Shown: positions 43,703 to 51,342, counted from the first letter of the stretch. The stretch is DNA of 51,342 nt from ATZT02 sp964655115 (GCA_964655115.1 CAZZKM010000004.1:1-51342), one strand, 5' to 3'. The notes: generated by a model from the sequence alone, not told the origin. Translations and numbers: made by a program.

Positions 43703-44224
43703 TTAGTTCTCTTGTGACTTCTGTTGCTGCAAAGCTCCAAGTGCTCTTGCGGTCTTTGACAATGGTGCAGCAAATAAATACACAGCTTGTGAAAGTGATG
43801 CATTCATCGCACCTGCCAATTTGGCAAGGAGTACTTCTCTTGATTCAAGATCTGCTAGACGAAGAATTTCTTGGCTTGATAAAACTTTGCCATCCATGTA
43901 AGCACCTTTAATAACAAGTGCAGGATTTTCTTTTGCAAAGTTTTTTAAGCCTTTTGCAGATTCAACTGCGTCGCCTTCAATGAATGCAATGGCGCTTGGG
44001 CCTTTAAGCATTTCATCAATTCCTTCAACTCCAGCAGCTTTTGCAGCCAAACGTGACAAAGTATTTTTTACAACCGCATAAGTTGTTTTAGGACCCAATG
44101 CACGACGCAATTCTTTTAATTGCGTCACGGTTAGTCCGCGGTACTCGGTCATCACAGTTGCAGATGATTTACGAAAGTTTTCCGTCATCTCTGCAATAAC
44201 TGAGGACTTTTCAGCACTCGCCAT
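43703..44224 (-). CDS. rplJ: 50S ribosomal protein L10
   Basis: The protein has 173 residues. YRGLTVTQLKELRRAL, VVKNTLSRLA and the C-terminal helix that binds L7/L12 are present. L10 anchors the stalk and, in E. coli and B. subtilis, regulates its own operon by binding the leader. A 284-bp structured leader precedes it. Confidence 0.96.
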   Translation of the reverse strand: MASAEKSSVIAEMTENFRKSSATVMTEYRGLTVTQLKELRRALGPKTTYAVVKNTLSRLAAKAAGVEGIDEMLKGPSAIAFIEGDAVESAKGLKNFAKENPALVIKGAYMDGKVLSSQEILRLADLESREVLLAKLAGAMNASLSQAVYLFAAPLSKTARALGALQQQKSQEN

Positions 44225-44508
44225 TGAGACTTCCTTTTCTTTTATCAGGCTGATTTTTAAGATTTCAATTTAGAAATAAAAAAACCTGGATGCACAAATG
44301 CTCCAGGTAATTTAGAAACAAATTTAATTTGCTTCTAACACTTACTTTTCACACCTGCGCGGGCTCTCAAATTTCTTTTGAGTCTTAGTTTTCTTCTAGT
44401 TTTATCTAGTTGAAAAACCAGCGGTCTTCGGCTTCTTGCTTTCTTAAAGATTACCTAACTTGCAAATATGGGTAACTTCCAGGCTAGGTAATCTTTCAAG
44501 AAATCTAA
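44225..44508 (-). promoter_or_regulatory. rplJ leader (L10-type) with folded elements
   Basis: This is the longest spacer in the window. It contains, 5' to 3' on the minus strand, a large hairpin (AAAGATTACCTA pairs with TAGGTAATCTTT at 44446-44496, extended by TTCTT/AAGAA), a GC-rich middle, a second stem (TTAGAA/TTCTAA and CAAATT/AATTTG, 44312-44338), and an intrinsic terminator at 44278-44308. The arrangement fits the L10-binding leaders that attenuate rplJL in Gram-positive bacteria. I could not identify the conserved kink-turn by eye. Confidence 0.6.
44278..44308 (-). terminator. Attenuator terminator in the rplJ leader
   Basis: On the minus transcript ACCTGGA-GCA-TTTG-TGC-A-TCCAGGT (7 + 3 bp with one bulged A) is followed directly by seven T residues. 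This is the strongest terminator form seen in the window. It lies 54 bp before the rplJ start, so it can serve as attenuator; it could alternatively end the rplKA transcript with rplJ starting from a separate downstream promoter. Confidence 0.8.
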
Positions 44509-45216
44509 TTAGTCTTCTGAGTCAGCTGCTCCAGAAGCGCCTACTTCTACAGGAATTCCAGGTCCCATAGCTGAAGACATAATGGCTTTCTTTATATAAC
44601 GACCCTTTGCTGAAGCTGGTTTAGAACGACCAATTTCATCAAGAGCTGCTAAATAGTTTTCAGCCAATTGTTGTTCACTAAATGAAGATCTTCCAATTGG
44701 AAAATGTAAATTTGAATTTTTATCAATTCTAAATTCGATTTTTCCACCTTTAATGTCTTGGACAGCTTTTGCGACATCCATAGTTACAGTTCCTGTTTTT
44801 GGATTTGGCATTAAACCTCTTGGTCCAAGCACTTTACCTAAACGACCAACTTTTCCCATCAAATCTGGAGTTGATACGCATGAATCAAAATCTGTGTAAC
44901 CGTTGGCAACTTTTTCAATTAAGTCATCGCCTCCGACTTCATCTGCTCCTGCAGCTCTTGCTTCTGCAGCTTTATCTGCATTTGCAAAAACAATTACGCG
45001 GGCAGTTTTACCTGTTCCGTGTGGCAAGTTAACTGTGCCTCGAACCATTTGATCAGCTTTTTTAGGGTCAACACCTAATGCCATGGAAACTTCAACTGTG
45101 GCATCGAATTTAACTGTGGTGGTTTTTTTCGCTAATGTTGCTGCATCAAGTGCTGAATAAACTTTTGATTTATCAACTAACTTTTCTGCTTCTCTATATT
45201 TCTTGCTGCGTTTCAT
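44509..45216 (-). CDS. rplA: 50S ribosomal protein L1
   Basis: The protein has 235 residues. It contains VEVSMALGVDPKKADQMVRGTVNLPHGTGK and GRLGKVLGPRGLMPNPKTGTVT, the L1 rRNA-binding signature. L1 moves the deacylated tRNA from the E site and represses its own operon in E. coli. It follows rplK after an unusually long 97-bp spacer. Confidence 0.96.
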   Translation of the reverse strand: MKRSKKYREAEKLVDKSKVYSALDAATLAKKTTTVKFDATVEVSMALGVDPKKADQMVRGTVNLPHGTGKTARVIVFANADKAAEARAAGADEVGGDDLIEKVANGYTDFDSCVSTPDLMGKVGRLGKVLGPRGLMPNPKTGTVTMDVAKAVQDIKGGKIEFRIDKNSNLHFPIGRSSFSEQQLAENYLAALDEIGRSKPASAKGRYIKKAIMSSAMGPGIPVEVGASGAADSED

Positions 45217-45313
45217 ACTTGCTGCTCCTTAACTATGCAGTTTGTGGTTTTACTGAGCTCGCAGAAGCTCTCCCACTCTTGAAAAACTGATTTAGTTTTT
45301 CAAGAAATCTTTT
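45217..45313 (-). promoter_or_regulatory. Structured rplK-rplA spacer
   Basis: On the minus strand two stems are visible: CTTGAAAAACT and AGTTTTTCAAG (11 bp, 45304-45278), then GAGCT-TCTGCG-AGCTC (45270-45255). The SD for rplA follows. rplK and rplA usually lie close together, so an L1-binding or processing element is plausible, but no L1 consensus can be confirmed by eye. Confidence 0.4.
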
Positions 45314-45745
45314 TTAGTCAACGACTGTTATACCCATGGAACGTGCAGTTCCTTCAATAATGCGAGATGCTGCTTCGACATCATTTGCGTTTAGATCAGC
45401 CATTTTTGTTGTTGCTATTTCTTTTACTTGAGCTTTGGTAACTTTGCCAACCTTATTTAGAAGTGGGTTGTCAGTTCCTTTTTCAATTCCTGCTGCCTTT
45501 AGTAACAATCTTGAAGCAGGAGGAGTTTTAGTTACAAAAGTAAAAGATCTATCTTCATAAACCGTAATTTCAACTGGAATTACTTGACCTTTATGTTGTT
45601 CGGTTGCTGCGTTGTAAGCCTTGCAAAATTCCATGATGTTTACACCATGTTGACCAAGGGCTGGGCCTACTGGAGGTGCTGGGTTTGCTTGACCTGCCAC
45701 GATTTGTAATTTAATAAATCCAGATACTTTTTTCTTTGGTGCCAT
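45314..45745 (-). CDS. rplK: 50S ribosomal protein L11
   Basis: The protein has 143 residues. MAPKKKVSGFIKLQIVAGQANPAPPVGPALGQHGVNIMEFCKAYN and the C-terminal SRIIEGTARSMGI box are diagnostic. L11 binds the GTPase-associated centre of 23S rRNA, the thiostrepton site, and is needed for (p)ppGpp synthesis by RelA-type enzymes. It lies 15 bp after nusG. Confidence 0.96.
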   Translation of the reverse strand: MAPKKKVSGFIKLQIVAGQANPAPPVGPALGQHGVNIMEFCKAYNAATEQHKGQVIPVEITVYEDRSFTFVTKTPPASRLLLKAAGIEKGTDNPLLNKVGKVTKAQVKEIATTKMADLNANDVEAASRIIEGTARSMGITVVD

Positions 45746-45760
45746 TATCTTTTCCTTTTA

Positions 45761-46534
45761 CTAGTTCTTCTGAATCTGACTAAATCCGAGTTCAACTGGA
45801 GTTTCACGTCCAAATATTTCAACCAAACCGGTGACTTTTTGTGAATCGGTATTGATTTCTGAAATTGTTGCTTGCAAAGTAGCAAATGGACCATCTACCA
45901 CTGTTACTGAATCTCCGACTGCAAAATCCAAAACTTGTACTTCGCGAACTGTAGTTGTTTGACCAGTTGTTGGAGAAACAATTCTTTTTTCAATTCGTGG
46001 AGCAAGAATTGCTACAACTTCTTCAAGTTTTAATGGTGAAGGTGTGTGAGCATGACCTACGAAACCAGTAACACCTGGAGTATGTCTTACTGCACCCCAT
46101 GATTCATCAGTTAATTCCATTCTTACTAAAACATAGCCTGGGAATTTATTTCTTTTAATTTGTTTTCTGTTACCACCTTTAATTTCGGTGATTTCTTCAA
46201 CTGGAACTTCTACTTGGTAAATGTAATCTTCCATATTCAAAGATTGAATACGGTTTTCCAAATTTGTTTTAACTCTATTTTCTAAACCTGCATAAGAGTG
46301 GATTACATACCAGTCTCCTGCTTGAAGTCTTAAAGATTCTGCAAATGCAGTTACTGGATCAACATCTTCTGCAACTGGAGTTGATGTTTCAGAAGTTTCT
46401 TCTGGTTTGGTTTCAACTAACTCCACATTTTCAGCTGGTGTAGTTTCTGCAACATCTGCTAAAGCCACAGTTGTGTTTTCTGTTTGAGCAGGTTGAGTTA
46501 CATCTTCAGCATGTGAGAATGGTGATTCAGTCAC
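45761..46534 (-). CDS. nusG: Transcription termination/antitermination protein NusG
   Basis: The protein has 257 residues and starts at GTG 46534. The first ~70 residues are an acidic Thr/Glu/Pro-rich extension typical of actinobacterial NusG. The NGN domain follows (WYVIHSYAGLENRVKTNLENRI, FPGYVLVRMELTDESWGAVRHTPGVTGFVG), then a C-terminal KOW domain (VGDSVTVVDGPFATLQATISEI). It binds RNA polymerase and couples it to Rho or ribosomes. It lies 14 bp after secE. Confidence 0.95.
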   Translation of the reverse strand: MTESPFSHAEDVTQPAQTENTTVALADVAETTPAENVELVETKPEETSETSTPVAEDVDPVTAFAESLRLQAGDWYVIHSYAGLENRVKTNLENRIQSLNMEDYIYQVEVPVEEITEIKGGNRKQIKRNKFPGYVLVRMELTDESWGAVRHTPGVTGFVGHAHTPSPLKLEEVVAILAPRIEKRIVSPTTGQTTTVREVQVLDFAVGDSVTVVDGPFATLQATISEINTDSQKVTGLVEIFGRETPVELGFSQIQKN

Positions 46535-46548
46535 TATTTATCCTTTTC

Positions 46549-46785
46549 CTAGTTTCCAAATATTCTGATTGTGATTTGGGTGAAACCGAAATCAAAAGCG
46601 GCGATAATTAAAGCAACGATTACGACGAAAACTAAAACAATAATTGTGTAATTAATTAATTGGCGTTGAGTTGGCCAAATTACTTTTTTTAATTCTGAAA
46701 TTACTTCACGAATAAAGTTACGAGCTCTGACAAAAGGATTTTGACGCACAGCATCCAATGACACATTGGCAGTCTTTTCAGTCAT
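46549..46785 (-). CDS. secE: Protein translocase subunit SecE
   Basis: The protein has 78 residues with one C-terminal membrane segment (LINYTIIVLVFVVIVALIIAAFDFG) and the amphipathic region FIREVISELKKVIWPTQRQ characteristic of short SecE. It stabilises SecY in the translocon. Confidence 0.93.
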   Translation of the reverse strand: MTEKTANVSLDAVRQNPFVRARNFIREVISELKKVIWPTQRQLINYTIIVLVFVVIVALIIAAFDFGFTQITIRIFGN

Positions 46786-46826
46786 ACTTCGTCCTTTTTT
46801 ATTTTTTTGCTAGAAGTTTCTTTTTG

Positions 46827-46899
46827 CAGGGGCGACAGGATTTGAACCTGCAACCGCCGGTTTTGGAGACCGGTACGCTACCAGTTGCGCCACACCCCT
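46827..46899 (-). tRNA. trpT: tRNA-Trp (CCA)
   Basis: A full cloverleaf of 73 bases runs leftward, with acceptor stem AGGGGTG/CGCCCCT, the D arm, anticodon loop CT-CCA-AA and T loop GGTTCAAATCC. The discriminator is G and the CCA tail is not encoded. It lies 41 bp before secE, the usual actinobacterial position. Confidence 0.97.
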
Positions 46900-47043
46900 A
46901 AGCGCACCAAAAGCTGCCGATCACGCTAAAGATTGGCATTCTTCGCACAGCGTCTTCACGCTTGAATAACTTTACGGGGACACAATATTAATCAGTCCTA
47001 CTGGGTGAAACCTTGAGAAGAACATCCTGACAACATTGGCTAT
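46900..47043. promoter_or_regulatory. Divergent promoter region between trpT and aspC
   Basis: This 144-bp gap must hold the promoters of the leftward tRNA-Trp/secE/nusG unit and the rightward aminotransferase gene. A small hairpin AGCGT-CTTC-ACGCT lies at 46949-46962. No convincing promoter pair could be assigned by eye, and there is no further gene. Confidence 0.5.
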
Positions 47044-48237
47044 ATGGCCAAAGAAATCTCAGACCGCGTTTTAGCAATTGCCGAATCAGCCACCCTGGCA
47101 GTTGATGCCAAAGCCAAAGCGCTTAAGGCACAAGGTCGTTCGGTAATTGGTTTTGGCGCAGGTGAACCAGATTTTCCAACTCCAGTACACATCGTGGAAG
47201 CTGCACAAAAAGCAGCAAGTGAAGTTTCTAATCACAGATATTCTCCAACTCCAGGTTTAGCAAATTTAAGAGAAGCAATTGCAAATGCTGCAACTAAAGA
47301 TGACGGTTTGGAATTTAAAGCTGATGAAGTAGTTGTAACAAATGGTGGTAAACAAGCAATTTTTAATACTATGGCTACTTTAATTAACCCTGGTGATGAA
47401 GTTTTACTACAAGCCCCATATTGGGTTACCTATCCTGAAGCTGTTCAAATTTTTGGTGGCAAACCAGTTGTAATTAATTCTAATGAAACTACAAACTACA
47501 AAATAAATGTAAATGATTTAGAAAAAGCTTACACAAATAAAACAAAAATGCTTATTTTTGTTTCTCCATCAAATCCAACTGGCACTGTTTACACACCGCA
47601 AGAAGTTAAAGAAATTGGCCAATGGGCAAAAAGTAAAAATATTTGGGTAATGACTGATGAAATTTATCAACATTTAATTTATGAAGGTTCACAATTTTCT
47701 TCAATAGTTGGTTTAGTTCCTGAATTAAAAGACAAATGTGTCATTGTTAATGGTGTGGCAAAAACCTATGCGATGACTGGTTGGCGAGTTGGTTGGACAA
47801 TTGGGCCAAAAGAATTTACAAAAGCATCAATCAATCTGCAATCTCACATGACAAGTAACGTAAACAATATTTCTCAACAGGCAGCATTTGCAGCTTTAAC
47901 CGGCCCGCAAGATATTTTAAAAACAATGTTAAATGCATTTAATAATAGAAGAAAAACAATTGTGAAAATGCTCAATGAAATAAATGGATTTATGTGCCCT
48001 GAACCAGGTGGTGCTTTCTATGTTTATCCATCTGTAAAAAATGTTTTAGGAAAAACAATTAATGGCAAAACGATTAATTCATCCCTTGATCTTGCAAATA
48101 TTGCCTTAGAAGAATCTGATGTGGCATTAGTTCCAGGCGAAGCTTTTGGAACTCCAGGTTATATAAGAATGAGTTATGCCTTAAGTGACAAAGACTTAAT
48201 TGAAGGTGTAACCAGATTACAAAAATTATTTAACTAA
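47044..48237 (+). CDS. aspC: Class I aminotransferase, aspartate aminotransferase-like
   Basis: The protein has 397 residues. The PLP-binding lysine lies in NGVAKTYAMTGWRVGW, with the upstream SPSNPTGTVYT (Asn), MTDEIYQHL (Asp/Tyr) and C-terminal GYIRMSYA (Arg for the carboxylate) motifs. It exchanges amino groups between aspartate and 2-oxoglutarate. It lies between trpT and murB, as in several actinobacteria, and its 3' end overlaps murB by 8 bp. Confidence 0.9.
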   Translation: MAKEISDRVLAIAESATLAVDAKAKALKAQGRSVIGFGAGEPDFPTPVHIVEAAQKAASEVSNHRYSPTPGLANLREAIANAATKDDGLEFKADEVVVTNGGKQAIFNTMATLINPGDEVLLQAPYWVTYPEAVQIFGGKPVVINSNETTNYKINVNDLEKAYTNKTKMLIFVSPSNPTGTVYTPQEVKEIGQWAKSKNIWVMTDEIYQHLIYEGSQFSSIVGLVPELKDKCVIVNGVAKTYAMTGWRVGWTIGPKEFTKASINLQSHMTSNVNNISQQAAFAALTGPQDILKTMLNAFNNRRKTIVKMLNEINGFMCPEPGGAFYVYPSVKNVLGKTINGKTINSSLDLANIALEESDVALVPGEAFGTPGYIRMSYALSDKDLIEGVTRLQKLFN

Positions 48238-49255
48238 TTTTAAGTATTTTTGGTTCTATTTGTAATTCAATTTTAAATTTAGCTAAGACATCACTTCTGA
48301 TTTTTTCGGCTAGAGCAATAATTTCTTGAGCACTAGCATTTCCAGAATTACAAATTGCCAAAGTATGTTTATTCGAGATGTAGGCATTATTAAATTTATA
48401 TCCTTTGTTGAATCCAGCTTGTTCGATCAACCATGCTGCACTTGTTTTAAATTTTCCATCTGGTGCATCATATGTAGGTGCATTTTCTGGAATTTCTTCT
48501 TTTGGCATTACGGGATTTATAAAAAATGAACCAACACTATAGGTATCTGAATCCAAAGGATTTAGAACCATTCCTTTAGATTTTCTTATCTCTAAAATTG
48601 CTTTTCTCAATTCTTTTATTGGTACTAAACTTCCAGGATTTACATTTAGAAAGTTAGCGACCTCAGGATAATTAGTTAAATTTGATTCTTTGGTTTTTTT
48701 AAATCTAAAAGTTACATTTTCAATTATAAATTTTGATTGCATATTTTTTAAACGTGAAGTTCTGTATCCAAATTTAAGTTCTTCATTTGTAAGTTGTCTT
48801 ATTTTGCCAGTTGACCCATCGACAATTTGAAGTGATTTGATTGTGGACTTAACTTCACTTCCATAAGCTCCAACATTTTGAATAGGAGTAGCGCCAATAG
48901 TTCCTGGAATTCCTGAAAGTGTTTCAATTCCTGCAAAACCTTGATCCACGACATCTTCAACAAATTCATCCCAACTAATTCCTGCTCCAGCAGTTATTTC
49001 TATATAGTCATTATCAAGTTTGGTTGTTTGCTTAACTATTTTCATTAATGCAATTGGTGTATTTATTTCATGATCTGGGGCAAGAATATTTGATCCCCCG
49101 CCAAGAACAAAAAAATCTTTATTGCCAAATTCTAAAATGAAATCTTGAATATCAACAGGACTGGTAATTTCGCAAACTGTATGGGCGATTCCGCCTATTC
49201 TTAAACTCGTATGATCTGCAAGTTTAAAATTTTTTAACTTCTTCACATTTGACAT
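48230..49255 (-). CDS. murB: UDP-N-acetylenolpyruvoylglucosamine reductase
   Basis: The frame is 344 residues from TTG 49264, but ATG 49255 (341 residues) is more likely since TTG has no ribosome-binding site. It reduces enolpyruvyl-UDP-GlcNAc to UDP-MurNAc with NADPH and FAD. The FAD-binding GGGSNIL, IQNVGAYGSEV, GYRTSRLK and YSVGSFFINP (with the catalytic serine) motifs are present. The C-terminal domain IEQAGFNKGYKFN completes the fold. It is part of a cell-wall precursor pathway. Confidence 0.94.
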   Translation of the reverse strand: MSNVKKLKNFKLADHTSLRIGGIAHTVCEITSPVDIQDFILEFGNKDFFVLGGGSNILAPDHEINTPIALMKIVKQTTKLDNDYIEITAGAGISWDEFVEDVVDQGFAGIETLSGIPGTIGATPIQNVGAYGSEVKSTIKSLQIVDGSTGKIRQLTNEELKFGYRTSRLKNMQSKFIIENVTFRFKKTKESNLTNYPEVANFLNVNPGSLVPIKELRKAILEIRKSKGMVLNPLDSDTYSVGSFFINPVMPKEEIPENAPTYDAPDGKFKTSAAWLIEQAGFNKGYKFNNAYISNKHTLAICNSGNASAQEIIALAEKIRSDVLAKFKIELQIEPKILKIS

Positions 49256-49268
49256 GTTAATCAATCAT

Positions 49269-50192
49269 TTATCTTCTAGGACTTAAAATTTCAGTTTTTC
49301 CTCTGAAATTTTGAAGTATTCGATCATAAGTTTTCCTGGACTCTTTATCTCGGTATTCAATATCAGAATCATGGTAACCATGATGTCTTTTTTGCTCAAT
49401 CTTTAAATCCTTTGAATAAGCAATTAATTTGTAACCTTCTGTTCTTAGTGAAAGGGACCACTCTAGATCTGCATTTCGATAAAATTTAGCTTTTGAGTTA
49501 GCTGGAATTTGTTTAGCAATTTCTGTTTTGATTATGAAAAAGTAACTTAAAAGTATGTCGACTTCGCCATCGCCTTTATCTTCGACGCTTCTCCATTGAT
49601 CTTCGAGATTTACTAAAGCACCTTTCCAGCCCACCGCTGCAACTTTTTCATCAAATTTTTCTAATAGTTTAGTAAAAACATCTTCAGCGATAATTGAAGA
49701 TAAATCCATAATCACACTGTATGGATTTTCATTAATTTCAATTAGTTTATTTATTGAATTAGCCCAGCCAGCTTCTTGTACAGATTGGCTAAGGTGAATA
49801 ACTTCTATTTGATTTTGGGATTTTGCCTCTTCATTTAAATAGTTTCCGACTTTTTCTTTATTAGCAAATTCAAGAATCAGGATTGAAGTTTCTTCATTTA
49901 AATATTTTAATAAGGATTGCAGGCACTCTTTAGTGTCTTCTAGCCAACCATCTACCAAAAGTAAAACTGTAACTTGGCATTTATTTTTTTGCTTATATTT
50001 AATTGAATTTAAATTTTCAAACACTTCAAACTCAGGTTTTTCAACTAAATCAAAACCAGTGGCAGTATCTTTTACTAAGTATCCTTTTTTCGCAATCTCA
50101 TCCCGTAATTGATCTGATAGTGAATAGTCTTTATTTTTTCTTGCTTCAACTCTTTTTTGTGCTAAATCAATTACTTCTTGAGGAATACTCAT
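49269..50192 (-). CDS. Glycosyltransferase family 2-like protein with an N-terminal cysteinyl-tRNA-synthetase-tail-like segment
   Basis: The protein has 307 residues. Residues ~10-50 (AQKRVEARKNKDYSLSDQLRDEIAKKGYLVKDTATG) match the pattern of the C-terminal helical tail of CysRS (R-x-ARxxKDF-xxADxLRDxL-xxxGxxVxDTxxG). From ~70 on the protein looks like a nucleotide-sugar transferase of the GT2 fold: CQVTVLLLVDGWLEDTKECLQSLL, MDLSS at the DxD position and NADLEWSLSLRTEGYKL near the C-terminus, similar to rhamnosyltransferases. The DxD Asp pair is reduced to a single Asp. No signal or membrane segments are seen. It lies 4 bp before murB and 3 bp after the hadB-like gene. Confidence 0.55.
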   Translation of the reverse strand: MSIPQEVIDLAQKRVEARKNKDYSLSDQLRDEIAKKGYLVKDTATGFDLVEKPEFEVFENLNSIKYKQKNKCQVTVLLLVDGWLEDTKECLQSLLKYLNEETSILILEFANKEKVGNYLNEEAKSQNQIEVIHLSQSVQEAGWANSINKLIEINENPYSVIMDLSSIIAEDVFTKLLEKFDEKVAAVGWKGALVNLEDQWRSVEDKGDGEVDILLSYFFIIKTEIAKQIPANSKAKFYRNADLEWSLSLRTEGYKLIAYSKDLKIEQKRHHGYHDSDIEYRDKESRKTYDRILQNFRGKTEILSPRR

Positions 50193-50195
50193 AAG

Positions 50196-50627
50196 TTATG
50201 AAAGTTGAGCAATAATGATTGAACGACCCAAAACTTTTACACCTTGGCATCTTGCTTCTAATCCAATTTTTATTTGTTTATTATCAATTTTTTCTTCAAT
50301 TTTTCCACTAAATTCTACAAGTGTTCCTTCACTGTTATTTGGAACTACCACTGGAGAAGAAAATTTTACGGAAAAACTTTTTATGGCATTTATATCTTTT
50401 AGCCAATTTGTCACAACATTTCCAGCTATAGCCATAGTTAACATTCCATGCGCTATGACATCTGGAAGTCCAACTGATTTTGCAAATTCTTCGTCCAAAT
50501 GAATTCTATTTTGATCCCCGGATGCATTTGCATAATCTACTAAATCTTGGCGCTTATAAGTATGAGTCAGTTTTGGTAATTCAAACCCCACTTCAACTTC
50601 ATCGAATTTAATAATTGTCATGATCAA
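50196..50627 (-). CDS. MaoC-like (R)-hydroxyacyl dehydratase subunit, HadB-like
   Basis: The protein has 143 residues. The hydratase-2 motif is present: D38-x4-H43 in SGDQNRIHLDEEFAKSVGLPDVIAHGM. The dehydratase removes water from β-hydroxyacyl-ACP in fatty-acid synthesis. The mycobacterial HadB pairs with HadA. The start overlaps the upstream HadA-like gene in an ATGA arrangement (50624-50627), so the two are coupled. Alternative ATG is three codons downstream. Confidence 0.8.
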   Translation of the reverse strand: MIMTIIKFDEVEVGFELPKLTHTYKRQDLVDYANASGDQNRIHLDEEFAKSVGLPDVIAHGMLTMAIAGNVVTNWLKDINAIKSFSVKFSSPVVVPNNSEGTLVEFSGKIEEKIDNKQIKIGLEARCQGVKVLGRSIIIAQLS

Positions 50628-51037
50628 CCAGTTCCGCGAGCAATAAGAGTAGCTCTTAGTGTTGCAACATCTTTATTATTTAAATCTTTAACATCACTTC
50701 TAATAGTGATGAAATCATTTCCAACTTTCGTCTTTATATCCTCAATAGTTGAAATGAAAGAAAGTTCGTCTCCTACTTTTACTGGTTTTTTATATTCAAA
50801 ACTTTGCTCACCATGGACAACTTTGTTCCAATCAAGACCAAGTTCGGGATCAAAAAGTGCTACTTGCATTGCACCCATTTGTATTGAAATTAAAAAAGTA
50901 GGACTGGCAAATCCTTCAGAGATATATAAATTTGAATCCCCAATAGATTTCGCAAAATTATCTATCTGATCTTTGGTAACTTTAAAAGTTTCTTTCGAAG
51001 GATAAGACCTATTTAGAAACGCTTGGTTTAGAGCCAC
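50624..51037 (-). CDS. MaoC-like dehydratase partner subunit, HadA-like
   Basis: The protein has 137 residues and starts at GTG 51037. It has the hot-dog fold of the FAS1-like dehydratase N-terminal family (FKVTKDQIDNFAKSIGDSN, FLISIQMGAMQ, HGEQSFEYKKPVKVGDELSFISTIEDI). It lacks the Asp-His catalytic pair and is expected to complex with the HadB-like subunit. Both lie between rpmG and murB, as in mycobacteria and relatives. No HadC gene is present. Confidence 0.8.
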   Translation of the reverse strand: MALNQAFLNRSYPSKETFKVTKDQIDNFAKSIGDSNLYISEGFASPTFLISIQMGAMQVALFDPELGLDWNKVVHGEQSFEYKKPVKVGDELSFISTIEDIKTKVGNDFITIRSDVKDLNNKDVATLRATLIARGTG

Positions 51038-51064
51038 GTTTGAGACTTAGTTAATCTTTTTTTC

Positions 51065-51229
51065 TTAACGAGTTTCTTTGTGTTCAGTGTGCTTATTGCA
51101 ACGTGGACAAAACTTTTTAACTTCTAAACGATCTGGATCGTTTCTTCTATTTTTTCTTGTAATGTAATTGCGTTCTTTGCAATCAGCACAAGCCATAGTA
51201 ATTTTTGGACGTACATCGCTTTTTGCCAT
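51065..51229 (-). CDS. rpmG: 50S ribosomal protein L33, zinc-binding form
   Basis: The protein has 54 residues and is too short for the usual ORF cut-off. MAKSDVRPKITMACADCKERNY and FCPRCNKHTEHKETR carry the two CxxC pairs of the zinc form. It lies 28 bp upstream of the hadA-like gene on the same strand. Confidence 0.95.
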   Translation of the reverse strand: MAKSDVRPKITMACADCKERNYITRKNRRNDPDRLEVKKFCPRCNKHTEHKETR

Positions 51230-51264
51230 TTCACTATCCTTTCGTATTCAAGTTTCTTACCTTG

Positions 51265-51337
51265 TAGCGGAGGCGGGAGTTGAACCCGCGACACAGCGAT
51301 TATGAGCCGCTTGCTCTGCCACCTGAGCTACTCCGCT
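51265..51337 (-). tRNA. metT: tRNA-Met (CAT, elongator type)
   Basis: A full 73-base cloverleaf runs leftward: acceptor AGCGGAG/CTCCGCT, anticodon loop CTCATAA with CAT, and T arm GCGGG-TTCAACT-CCCGC. The discriminator base is A and the CCA tail is not encoded. The acceptor pair A1-T72 fits an elongator rather than an initiator tRNA. It lies just upstream of rpmG, as in mycobacteria. Confidence 0.95.
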
Positions 51338-51342
51338 TTATT

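Noticed and set aside
43275..43706. A 143-residue open frame on the plus strand opposite rplL
   Set aside because: It is an antisense shadow of rplL with Ala/Pro-rich bias from the reverse complement of the L12 hinge; no start signal is seen.
1..51342. CRISPR array, insertion sequence, prophage or integrated element
   Set aside because: No spaced direct repeats, transposase, integrase or attachment-site pair are visible; all tRNAs look intact and undisturbed.

Overview
The window is a strongly AT-rich, gene-dense chromosomal segment of an actinobacterium (Actinomycetota) with a streamlined genome. Three things support this. The right end runs tRNA-Met, rpmG, hadA-like, hadB-like, murB-type genes, tRNA-Trp, secE, nusG, rplK, rplA, the order known from mycobacteria and streptomycetes. 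NusG has a long acidic N-terminal extension. Proteins such as the zinc-type S14 and the AdnB-like helicase also fit. The low G+C, very short spacers and frequent 3' overlaps of convergent genes resemble planktonic groups such as Nanopelagicales. The exact lineage cannot be fixed from the sequence alone.

Layout, left to right. (1) 1-5251: accessory genes, namely a partial UvrD/AdnB-like helicase, a kinase-like/flippase-like membrane protein, a DUF2834 protein, an AlkA-type DNA glycosylase and a small membrane protein. (2) 5295-21791: map on the plus strand facing adk, then the spc, S10 and str ribosomal operons, all transcribed leftward (rpsL, rpsG, fusA, tuf, rpsJ ... secY, adk). (3) 21968-29349: a lipoprotein, a type II NADH dehydrogenase, a DUF2200 protein, a catabolic cluster (alcohol dehydrogenase, aldehyde dehydrogenase, enolase-superfamily dehydratase) with a divergent IclR regulator, and a secreted protein. 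(4) 29425-36782: rpoC and rpoB. (5) 36988-43118: a binding-protein ABC transporter with a metallophosphoesterase, then a DoxX protein. (6) 43292-46899: rplL, rplJ, rplA, rplK, nusG, secE and tRNA-Trp. (7) 47044-51337: an aminotransferase, murB, an unusual glycosyltransferase-like gene, hadB-like, hadA-like, rpmG and tRNA-Met.

Most of the window is translation and transcription machinery. The most interesting points are regulatory or architectural. rpoBC is separated from rplJL and has its own leader with a terminator-like hairpin. A strong terminator lies inside the rplJ leader. The alcohol dehydrogenase probably starts at CTG, downstream of an IclR-type palindrome. A glycosyltransferase-2-like protein carries an N-terminal segment resembling the tail of cysteinyl-tRNA synthetase. 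map is inverted at the point where synteny with the usual ribosomal cluster breaks. I see no insertion sequence, prophage, CRISPR array or rRNA. No spacer exceeds 300 bases; the longest is the rplA-rplJ leader (284 bases).
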